Source of the DNA: Gammaproteobacteria bacterium
GTDB lineage: Bacteria > Pseudomonadota > Gammaproteobacteria > Pseudomonadales > Pseudohongiellaceae
Assembly: GCA_003556835.1 (NCBI GenBank)
Contig: PWQG01000408.1
Location: 1 to 19,045, forward strand
Length of the DNA stretch: 19,045 nt
Direction of reading: 5' to 3'
Shown piece after piece: positions 13,516 through 19,045 of the stretch (position 1 is the stretch's first letter; every line of letters starts with the position of its first letter). A model generated the notes under the pieces. It was not told the DNA's origin. It did not search any database and saw only the letters and a program-made list of their open reading frames with translations. The position numbers and the translations under genes were made by a program.

Positions 13516-14270
13516 GATGAGGGAACCGGGTTCTTGAGTGACAGGTCGGCGACCAGGGCACAGTGATCGGAGAAGTTGCGCCAGTGGGTGCCAGTGACAC
13601 TCTCGCAGCGATTCACGTTGAAGCCTCGCACATAGATCCGGTCCATGGAGAGCAGCGGGCAGAATGCCGGGAACGTGTCCGCGCAACGTCCGTGCATCAT
13701 TTCATGCGTTTCCTGCATTTCAATATTGTCCATTAACAGGCGGTGGCTGCTGCGGCGCCAGTCATTGAAGTCCCCGGCGATGATCAGGGGTTCTTCCGGC
13801 GGGATGTTGTGGTGGATATGGTCTATGAGCTGAATGACCTGCTGTCGGCGTTCGCGTTCGAACAGGCCGAAATGGGTGCAGATGAGGTGAATGTTGTTGC
13901 GGATGCTGCCGTGCAGGAAGCCGCGCTGGGAAAAGTTGAGCAGGGAAACATCGATGTTGTCCCAGCGCAGAAACGGATATTTGCTCAGGATGGCGTTGCC
14001 GTGATGCCCATGCTGGTAAATCGAATTCTTGCCGTAGGCGTGGTGGGTCCATACGGTGTCGGCCAGAAACTCAAGCTGGCTGTCGTCAGGCCAGGCGCTC
14101 AGTCGTTTCTGGTGTTTGCGGTTCTGGCCCACCACTTCCTGCAGGAACACGATATTGGCTCCGCTGTCTCGCAGGTGTTCGCGGATCGCCTTGAGGACCA
14201 GGCGCCTCGGCCCGACCGCGAAGCCTTTGTGGATGTTGAGCGTCAGTATGCGAAAGTCGGTTTGACTCAT
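13512..14270 (-). CDS. endonuclease/exonuclease/phosphatase family protein, YbhP-like
   Basis: A 252-residue EEP-superfamily phosphoesterase. Signature residues are Asn12 (LNIHKG), Glu45 (LQEVVG), His133, Asp167 and Asn169 (AGDFNDW), Asp210, and the terminal Asp235-His236 (FSDHCAL), so the Mg-dependent phosphodiesterase centre is complete. No signal peptide is visible. In E. coli the homologue YbhP precedes cardiolipin synthase ClsB, and here the same pairing occurs with overlapping stop and start codons. A role in phospholipid or nucleic-acid phosphodiester processing is possible; the natural substrate is not known. The start at 14270 lacks a clear ribosome site and lies 28 bases after the upstream tandem Usp gene, suggesting one three-gene unit. 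Confidence 0.85.
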   Translation of the reverse strand: MSQTDFRILTLNIHKGFAVGPRRLVLKAIREHLRDSGANIVFLQEVVGQNRKHQKRLSAWPDDSQLEFLADTVWTHHAYGKNSIYQHGHHGNAILSKYPFLRWDNIDVSLLNFSQRGFLHGSIRNNIHLICTHFGLFERERRQQVIQLIDHIHHNIPPEEPLIIAGDFNDWRRSSHRLLMDNIEMQETHEMMHGRCADTFPAFCPLLSMDRIYVRGFNVNRCESVTGTHWRNFSDHCALVADLSLKNPVPSS

Positions 14271-14298
14271 GAGTGCGAGCAGCGGGCTGGCATGGCCA

Positions 14299-15231
14299 TC
14301 ACGTTGCCGGGGCCGCGGGAGGCGTCGGGCTTTTCATGATGAGGACATCACAGTTGGTGTCATAGAGCATTTTTTCGGCGGTGCTGCCGACAATGGTGCG
14401 TTCGACAAAATTGCGTGACAGTGCGCCGAGCACCAGCACATTGGCTTTCTCTCGCCGGATAGTGTGTTGCAGGGTGCGCACCAGATCGCCACGTGTCAGG
14501 ATGACATCACTCACTTCCAGATTGTGTCGCGTCAGCAGTTCCTCGATCTTGGCCTTGTGCCGGGCACGCACTCCGCGGATGTAGTCGGCGGCATCGAGCA
14601 CCTTGGGAAACATGGCGCTGACATCGGGGAAATAACAATGGAATACCCGAGTCTTGAGTCCCAGGCCCCGCGCCATGTGTTGCGCGGCATCCAGCAACAG
14701 ATGGTCGAGTTCGTTCTGCTGTGCCTTGGTGTGCATGGGGTCGACCGCCGCCATGGTGCAACCGTCTGGCTCCCATTTGCCGGATTTGACCAGCCAGAGT
14801 GGCGCCGGTGACTGTTTGATAAGCTTCCAATCGGTACTGGTGATCAGGATGCGGCTGAGTGCCGTCTGTTTCTGCACACTTTTCAGGGCCAGGTCCGGCT
14901 CGTAGTCGAGAATCTTCTGCAGTATCGAGTCGGCTGTGTGTCGGTATTCGGTGAACGTGGTCCTGACCTCGATACCGAGGCCATCGAACTGCTGTTGCAG
15001 GGCGCTGAGTCGCTGCTGATAGTGGCGTCGGCTGCGCGGTTTACGCAAGCCGAGCAGGCGCGCGAAAAACTGGCGTCGTGTCCGTTTTTTCGGTTTCAGG
15101 TCACTGGGGCGATTGATATAGAGTTCCACTTCCGGCCGAAACGCGGTGGCAAGCAGGCGGGCTCTTTCGATCACGAAATCATTCTTGACGTCGGGATCTA
15201 TGATCACCAGCAATTTTTTTATTTCTTTCAC
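14299..15231 (-). CDS. second tandem-domain universal stress protein with basic insert
   Basis: A 310-residue two-domain Usp starting at GTG (15231) behind GGAG with five-base spacing. The first domain (about 4-150) is interrupted by a strongly basic stretch at 46-74 (KPKKRTRRQFFARL onward, rich in Arg and Lys). The second (about 155-301) ends with GALSRNFVERTIVGSTAEKML (269-289), a good nucleotide loop. The protein ends in a Pro/Ala-rich tail (302-310). It is a paralogue of the UspE-like protein at 11232-12152 and heads a probable operon with the YbhP-like and cardiolipin synthase genes. The basic insert could contact membranes, nucleic acid or anionic lipid; that is speculation. Confidence 0.85.
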   Translation of the reverse strand: MKEIKKLLVIIDPDVKNDFVIERARLLATAFRPEVELYINRPSDLKPKKRTRRQFFARLLGLRKPRSRRHYQQRLSALQQQFDGLGIEVRTTFTEYRHTADSILQKILDYEPDLALKSVQKQTALSRILITSTDWKLIKQSPAPLWLVKSGKWEPDGCTMAAVDPMHTKAQQNELDHLLLDAAQHMARGLGLKTRVFHCYFPDVSAMFPKVLDAADYIRGVRARHKAKIEELLTRHNLEVSDVILTRGDLVRTLQHTIRREKANVLVLGALSRNFVERTIVGSTAEKMLYDTNCDVLIMKSPTPPAAPAT

Positions 15232-15271
15232 CTGAACTCCTGCTTGCCGAATTCCCGACCGTCATTCTCCA

Positions 15272-15301
15272 ATCATCGGAAATGCGTCGCCGACTTGTCA
15301 A
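15272..15301 (-). promoter_or_regulatory. candidate sigma-70 promoter for the usp-ybhP-cls unit
   Basis: On the minus strand a perfect TTGACA (15296-15301) is followed after 18 bases by GATGAT (15272-15277, four of six matches to TATAAT). The predicted leader is about 34 bases to the GTG at 15231. The rest of the 129-base gap up to speE shows no other clear element. Confidence 0.45.
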
Positions 15302-15360
15302 GCAGTATGGGCTGTGCCGAAGGTATTGGCAGTCTGAATGCCGATTATGACAAGGTTTTG

Positions 15361-16227
15361 TCAGTCCTGGCGCTTTCCCGGCAGCGCATCGAGGATGTAA
15401 CGTGGCAGTGCAAAGGCGCCGACATGCAGTTCCGGTGTGTAATAGCGCGTCTCCACTCCGGCCCCGTTCCAGCGTTGGCGGATGCGATCCGCGTCCTGTT
15501 GGCGTAGCGCCGGGTCGTCACTGGCCCAGGCGAAGGTCATGATGCCGCCGACATAGGTCGGGACGGCTGCCCCGTAAAAATGCCAGTCGGTAAACAGTCC
15601 TCCGAGGCGATGCGCCGTGTTGATCACTTCGTCCATCTGCATGAAGGCAACGCCGTTCTGGGTCACCAGCACACCGCCGGGCTTGAGGCAGCGCTGGCAG
15701 CCTGCGTAGAAATCACTGGTGAACAGCACTTCACCCGGCCCTTGTGGATCGGTGGAATCAGAGATGATCAGGTCGAAGCGTTCACTGCAATTCTGCACGA
15801 AGGCAAAACCGTCGTCGATGACAATATGCGCCCGTGGGTCGTCGAAGGCGCCGGCGCTGTGGTCCGGCAGGTATTCCCGGCACAGGTCGATCACGGCCTG
15901 ATCGATTTCCACCTGCGTGACGTGTTCGATGCCTGCATGGCGGCAGACTTCCCGCAGGATGCCACCGTCACCACCGCCGATGATCAGCACACGTTTTACG
16001 GCGCCGTGGGCCATGATCGGCACATGAGTCAGCATTTCGTGGTAGATGAACTCGTCGCGCTCGGTGGTCTGGACCACGCCGTCCAGTGTCAGGACGCGGC
16101 CGAAACGCGGGTTGTGAATGATGCTCAGGTGCTGGTGCTCGGAGCGGGTCTCGAATAGAACCTCGTCCACGGCCAGTGACTGTCCGTAGTCCGGGTAAAG
16201 GGTTTCGGTCCAGAATTCCTGGCTCAT
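15361..16227 (-). CDS. speE: spermidine synthase (polyamine aminopropyltransferase)
   Basis: A full-length, 288-residue cytoplasmic SpeE that transfers the aminopropyl group of decarboxylated AdoMet to putrescine. An N-terminal beta domain (1-60) includes FETRSEHQHLSII. The Rossmann loop is GGGDGGILREV (84-94), with acidic Glu107 for the ribose, Asp138-Asp139, and the catalytic DSTDPQGPG (157-165) with Asp157. Also present is VPTYVGGIMTFAW (222-234). All landmarks of a functional enzyme are there, unlike the divergent exported relative at 6636-7532. It starts 19 bases after the speD stop, making a speD-speE operon. The C-terminus (about 255-288) matches bacterial SpeE tails. Confidence 0.96.
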   Translation of the reverse strand: MSQEFWTETLYPDYGQSLAVDEVLFETRSEHQHLSIIHNPRFGRVLTLDGVVQTTERDEFIYHEMLTHVPIMAHGAVKRVLIIGGGDGGILREVCRHAGIEHVTQVEIDQAVIDLCREYLPDHSAGAFDDPRAHIVIDDGFAFVQNCSERFDLIISDSTDPQGPGEVLFTSDFYAGCQRCLKPGGVLVTQNGVAFMQMDEVINTAHRLGGLFTDWHFYGAAVPTYVGGIMTFAWASDDPALRQQDADRIRQRWNGAGVETRYYTPELHVGAFALPRYILDALPGKRQD

Positions 16228-16246
16228 GTGCTGGTGACTCCCTGCA

Positions 16247-16744
16247 TCAATCCTGGTGGTTGTCGGGAGTGGTCAGGCCGCGCAGTTCTTCGCCCAGGCT
16301 GATCTGCCGGGGCTGGAAGGCTTCCTTGAGCACGGGAACCGCTTTCTCCGGTTCGGCATCGCCACACATGAACACATCGAATGCGGCAAAACCGCGCTCC
16401 GGCCAGGTGTGCACACTGATATGGGATTCTGCCAGCACGGCCACGCCCGACACACCGCCATTGGGCGTGAAGTGGTGGAGGTGGATATGCAGCAGCGTTG
16501 CGCCGCAGACCTCCACGCACTTGCGGAAGGTGCGCTCCATCAGATCCAGGTCACTGAGCCCCTCAGCGCCCCAGAAATCGATGAACAGGTGTGTACCGGC
16601 GAATTCCAGGCCATTGCGTTTGATGAAATGGTCCTTGTCTTCCCCGTGCTCACCTTCGTTGTCGAAGGTCGGCCATTCATGCTCCTCCACGGTGGTGGTG
16701 GCATGTGCGCTGTGAGCGTCTTTAAGGGAGGCGATTTTGCTCAT
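16247..16744 (-). CDS. speD: S-adenosylmethionine decarboxylase proenzyme, class 1B
   Basis: A 165-residue proenzyme of the short prokaryotic type. It self-cleaves at Glu106-Ser107 (VLAESHISVHTWPE) to give the pyruvoyl cofactor from Ser107. His112 and Cys127 keep the exact spacing of the Thermotoga enzyme (Ser63, His68, Cys83). Compared with that enzyme, the N-terminus is about 40 residues longer and acidic, with many His and Glu residues (HATTTVEEHEWPTFDNEGEH). It supplies decarboxylated AdoMet to SpeE, encoded next. The ATG at 16744 has TGGAG nine bases upstream. A palindrome lies in the leader at 16766-16779. It is not the long E. coli-type (class 1A) SpeD. Confidence 0.94.
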   Translation of the reverse strand: MSKIASLKDAHSAHATTTVEEHEWPTFDNEGEHGEDKDHFIKRNGLEFAGTHLFIDFWGAEGLSDLDLMERTFRKCVEVCGATLLHIHLHHFTPNGGVSGVAVLAESHISVHTWPERGFAAFDVFMCGDAEPEKAVPVLKEAFQPRQISLGEELRGLTTPDNHQD

Positions 16745-16765
16745 GGTTCGGGCTCCAGAAAAGAA

Positions 16766-16779
16766 CGTACCGGGGTACG
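16766..16779. promoter_or_regulatory. perfect 6-bp palindrome in the speD leader
   Basis: CGTACC-GG-GGTACG lies 22-35 bases before the speD start, between the candidate promoter and the ribosome site. The two-base centre is too tight for a good RNA loop, so an operator is more likely than a hairpin. The binding protein is unknown. Confidence 0.3.
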
Positions 16780-16792
16780 AAGAAAGGCACGC

Positions 16793-16820
16793 AGTTTAGT
16801 TATTTTTGGCCGAATTACAA
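16793..16820 (-). promoter_or_regulatory. candidate promoter of speD-speE
   Basis: On the minus strand TTGTAA (16815-16820) and TAAACT (16793-16798) are 16 bases apart, each matching the sigma-70 consensus at four positions. It lies immediately after the terminator at 16822-16864, so speDE is likely transcribed separately from the upstream dehydrogenase. Confidence 0.4.
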
Positions 16821-16821
16821 G

Positions 16822-16864
16822 TTAAAGAACCGCTGATTCATGAAATGAATCAGCGGTTCTTTAA
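16822..16864 (-). terminator. strong hairpin terminator after the acyl-CoA dehydrogenase
   Basis: The arms 16822-16841 and 16845-16864 are perfectly complementary over 20 bases, with loop GAA. The stem begins two bases past the dehydrogenase stop, and its minus-strand 3' arm ends TTCTTTAA. The T tract is short, but the 20-bp uninterrupted stem makes termination very likely. Confidence 0.8.
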
Positions 16865-16865
16865 A

Positions 16866-18014
16866 TCAGCTTGCTTCGCGGATCATGTTACGGGCAATGA
16901 TGATCTGCTGGATCTGGCTGGTGCCTTCGTACAGGCGCAGCAATCGCACGTCGCGGTAGAAACGCTCCACGGCATACTCGCTGATGTAGCCGGCACCACC
17001 ATGAATCTGCACGGCCCGGTCAGCCACACGACCCACCATTTCGGTGGCGTAGAGCTTGCAGGCAGCCGATTCGGTGCTGATGTTTTCCCCATTGTCGCGA
17101 CGACGGGCCGCGTCGAGCACCATACAGTGAGCGGCGTAGCATTCGGTCTTTGAATCGGCCAGCATGGCCTGGATCAACTGGTGCTCGGCGATAGGCTTGC
17201 CGAACTGCTTGCGTTCGATGGCGAATTGCAGGGCGTCCTCGATCAGGCGCTCGGCTATACCGACGCTGACACCGGCGATGTGCAGGCGGCCCCGGTCGAG
17301 CACCTTCATGGCGGTGATGAAGCCCTGGCCTTCCTCGCCAATCAGGTTTTCAACAGGTACCTTGCAGTCCTCGAAAATGACATCACAGGTCAGTGAACCG
17401 GCCTGGCCCATTTTCTTGTCGATCGCGCCGAGGGAAAGGCCGGGTGTGCCTTTCTCGACGATGAAGGCGGAAACGCCTCGCGCCCCCTTCACTTCCGGGT
17501 CGGTGCGGGCCATGACATTGAATGTGTCGGCGACAGGGCCGTTGGTGATGTAGCGCTTGGTACCGTTAAGGATGTAGTGGTCGCCCTCGCGGCGGGCCGA
17601 GGTTTTCACAGCGCCGGCATCGGAGCCGACATCGGGTTCGGTCAGGCAGAAGCAGCCGATGTATTCGCCACTGGCATATTTGGGCAGGAAGCGTTGTTTC
17701 TGCTCCTCAGTGCCATCAAACACAACCGCCGCGGAGCCGATACCGTTATTGGTACCCAGGATCGAGCGGAACGCCGGCGAGGTGTGTCCCAGTGCCATGG
17801 CCACATGGATTTCCTCTTCCATGGTCAGGCCCAGGCCACCGTACTCTTCCGGAATGGTCATGCCGAACAGGCCGAGTTCTTTCATTTCCTGGATGATTTC
17901 GTCCGGCACCCTGCCTTCCTCGGCCACCTGGTGCTCCACCGGCACCAGACGTTCCCGGACGAAGCGCTCCACCATGTCCACGAGCTGCTTCAGAATTTCC
18001 TGGTCACGTATCAT
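16866..18014 (-). CDS. acyl-CoA dehydrogenase, classical homotetrameric type
   Basis: A 382-residue FAD enzyme for the first step of fatty acyl-CoA beta-oxidation. Every canonical element is present: LTEPDVGSD (124-132), GTKRYITNG (151-159), RKQFG (268-272), QIHGGAGY near 340 and the catalytic base Glu363 in LYEGTSQIQ. The MCAD/SCAD-like base position and a Gly-Arg at 242-243 distinguish it from the split pair at 174-2534. The ATG at 18014 follows GGGGTAGAGA. It is divergent from a thiolase gene across a 207-base region holding the shared motif, and a strong hairpin follows the stop. Chain-length preference cannot be read from sequence. Confidence 0.94.
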   Translation of the reverse strand: MIRDQEILKQLVDMVERFVRERLVPVEHQVAEEGRVPDEIIQEMKELGLFGMTIPEEYGGLGLTMEEEIHVAMALGHTSPAFRSILGTNNGIGSAAVVFDGTEEQKQRFLPKYASGEYIGCFCLTEPDVGSDAGAVKTSARREGDHYILNGTKRYITNGPVADTFNVMARTDPEVKGARGVSAFIVEKGTPGLSLGAIDKKMGQAGSLTCDVIFEDCKVPVENLIGEEGQGFITAMKVLDRGRLHIAGVSVGIAERLIEDALQFAIERKQFGKPIAEHQLIQAMLADSKTECYAAHCMVLDAARRRDNGENISTESAACKLYATEMVGRVADRAVQIHGGAGYISEYAVERFYRDVRLLRLYEGTSQIQQIIIARNMIREAS

Positions 18015-18087
18015 TCTCTACCCCTGTGTTGACGGAATTCGTGCTGCAAGATGCCCGGTATGATAGCCCGCAGCATGTGTCGCAGTC

Positions 18088-18102
18088 GACAGACCCTGTC
18101 TG
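18088..18102. promoter_or_regulatory. two nested short palindromes before the acyl-CoA dehydrogenase gene
   Basis: GACAG-ACC-CTGTC (18088-18100) and CAGAC-CCT-GTCTG (18090-18102) overlap by a two-base shift. They lie 74-88 bases upstream of the dehydrogenase start. This may be a second regulator site, but such short palindromes can arise by chance. Confidence 0.25.
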
Positions 18103-18126
18103 GAAACGACGCCTATCTTATCATTG

Positions 18127-18142
18127 ATCGAGCATTCGTTCG
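18127..18142. promoter_or_regulatory. candidate operator, copy 2 of the shared 16-bp motif
   Basis: It is identical over 16 bases to 33-48, in the same orientation relative to the plus strand. It lies in the divergent region between the classical dehydrogenase (start 18014) and the thiolase (start 18222), placed to affect both. The core CGAGC-N4-GTTCG is an imperfect dyad. Confidence 0.55.
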
Positions 18143-18164
18143 AATTCCCCCGGTACCCCCCTTG

Positions 18165-18173
18165 TGCTACCAT
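18165..18173 (+). promoter_or_regulatory. candidate extended -10 element for the thiolase gene
   Basis: TGCTACCAT has the TG-N extension and a -10 box (TACCAT) with four matches to consensus. No convincing -35 is seen at the usual distance. The shared operator motif ends 22 bases upstream, where a bound repressor would cover the polymerase site. Confidence 0.3.
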
Positions 18174-18221
18174 GTGCCGCCTGAAATCATCCATGAACAG
18201 GGACTGAGAGAGCCAGAATCT

Positions 18222-19045
18222 ATGAGCAAAAACACTGATGCTTTCATCTATGATGGAGGCCGGACGGCCTTTGGTCGGCATGGTGGCGCACTGGCGCCGG
18301 TTCGTCCTGATGACCTGCTCGCGCATGTGATCAAGACGGTGGTGGGAAGGAATCCCTTTGCGCCGGAAGACTATGAAGATGTGATCATGGGCAATACCAA
18401 CCAGGCGGGTGAGGACTGTCGCAATGTGGGTCGTTTTGCGGCCCTGTTGGCCGGTCTGCCCACCTCGGTGGCCGGACTGACCGTCAACCGCCTCTGTGGC
18501 TCGGGCCTGGCGGCCATCCTGGATGCCAGTCGGGCTGTGAAAACCGGTGAAGGCGAGTTGTTCCTGGCCGGTGGTGTGGAGTCCATGAGCCGGGCGCCAT
18601 TGATTCTCTCCAAGGCGCAGACGGCCTTTGACCGTGGACAACAGATTGCTGACAGCACGCTGGGGGCGCGTTTTACCAATCCCCTGATTTCCCGCAATTT
18701 TGGTGACGACAGCATGCCGCAGACCGGGGACAATGTGGCGACCGAGCATGGCATCACCCGCCAGCAGGCGGACCGCTTCGCGGCGGCCTCCCAGGCCAAG
18801 TATGAAGCCGCGCGTGCTGACGGTTTCTTCAGCGACGAGATCATTCCCATCGAAGTGCCCCAGGGGCGCAAGAAACCGCCGGTCACCGTGGACGCCGATG
18901 AACATCCGCGCCCTGCTTCAACCGAAGACGCTCTCGCCAATCTGCGTCCGCTCTTCGAAGGTGGAGTGGTCACGGCCGGCAACGCCTCGGGCATCAATGA
19001 CGGCGCCGCCAGCCTGATCATCGGCAGCGCTGCTGTGGGTGAGAA
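18222..19045 (+). CDS. acetyl-CoA acyltransferase (thiolase), 3' end outside window
   Basis: The first 274 codons of a thiolase. The ATG at 18222 is followed by an N-terminus typical of the family, IYDGGRTAFGRHGGALAPVR (9-28), close to beta-ketoadipyl-CoA and beta-ketoacyl-CoA thiolases (PcaF/FadA). The nucleophile Cys92 is in NRLCGSGLAAI (89-99), followed by AGGVESMSRAP. GNASGINDGAA near the window end is the usual thiolase segment before the catalytic His and second Cys, which would lie beyond the window. The enzyme cleaves 3-ketoacyl-CoA with CoA, the last step of beta-oxidation. It is divergent from the dehydrogenase and probably co-regulated. The reading frame is open to the window end, so partial rather than broken. 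Confidence 0.92.
   Translation, partial: MSKNTDAFIYDGGRTAFGRHGGALAPVRPDDLLAHVIKTVVGRNPFAPEDYEDVIMGNTNQAGEDCRNVGRFAALLAGLPTSVAGLTVNRLCGSGLAAILDASRAVKTGEGELFLAGGVESMSRAPLILSKAQTAFDRGQQIADSTLGARFTNPLISRNFGDDSMPQTGDNVATEHGITRQQADRFAAASQAKYEAARADGFFSDEIIPIEVPQGRKKPPVTVDADEHPRPASTEDALANLRPLFEGGVVTAGNASGINDGAASLIIGSAAVGE

Noticed and set aside
13743..14339. 198-codon plus-strand frame opposite the YbhP-like gene
   Set aside because: Antisense to a gene with a full set of EEP catalytic residues; no ribosome site or motif.
18018..18905. 295-codon open frame on the minus strand
   Set aside because: It lies antisense to the clear thiolase gene and has no recognisable family motif; the opposite frame has the Cys92 active site and typical codon usage.

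Overview
The window reads as chromosomal DNA of a GC-rich gammaproteobacterium, probably a marine or lipid/hydrocarbon-degrading lineage near Alcanivorax, Marinobacter or Pseudomonas. The genus is an inference from three things: several beta-oxidation genes, an FNR/Anr regulator beside UspE-type stress proteins, and a SpeD/SpeE polyamine pair. No rRNA, tRNA, insertion sequence, CRISPR array or clear sign of horizontal transfer was seen. Coding density is high and no gene-free stretch exceeds about 210 bases.

Layout. (1) 174-4453, plus strand: two consecutive acyl-CoA dehydrogenase-like genes that look like a heteromeric pair, a terminator-like hairpin, a histidine-phosphatase-fold protein lacking the usual second catalytic His, and an aminoglycoside-phosphotransferase-fold kinase of the kind found with acyl-CoA dehydrogenases (ACAD10/11, LvaA). 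(2) 4484-5425, minus strand: an AEC-family permease. (3) 5566-7532, plus strand: a PaaI-type thioesterase, a polytopic membrane protein and a signal-peptide-bearing spermidine-synthase-fold protein. The last two are the separated halves of what is often one fused protein. (4) 7542-9737: a sulfide/persulfide module, with a BigR/SqrR-like ArsR repressor and two half-size YeeE/YedE transporter genes divergent from an ETHE1/Blh-like metallo-hydrolase. The divergent promoters overlap in an AT-rich dyad. (5) 9836-15231: a redox and stress block with FNR/Anr, a small UspA protein, two tandem-domain UspE-like proteins, a YbhP-like phosphoesterase and a cardiolipin synthase. (6) 15361-16744, minus strand: speD-speE for spermidine synthesis. 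(7) 16866-19045: a classical acyl-CoA dehydrogenase divergent from a PcaF/FadA-type thiolase that runs off the window end.

How parts may work together. An identical 16-bp sequence lies upstream of the acyl-CoA dehydrogenase pair (33-48) and in the divergent dehydrogenase/thiolase promoter region (18127-18142). This suggests one repressor controls both beta-oxidation loci although they are 18 kb apart. The kinase/dehydrogenase grouping fits phosphorylation-assisted breakdown of hydroxyacyl-CoAs, but this is not proven by sequence. The sulfide module probably senses persulfide through Cys36 and Cys102 of the repressor. The FNR/Usp/YbhP/Cls block looks like an oxygen-limitation or stress set touching membrane lipid composition.
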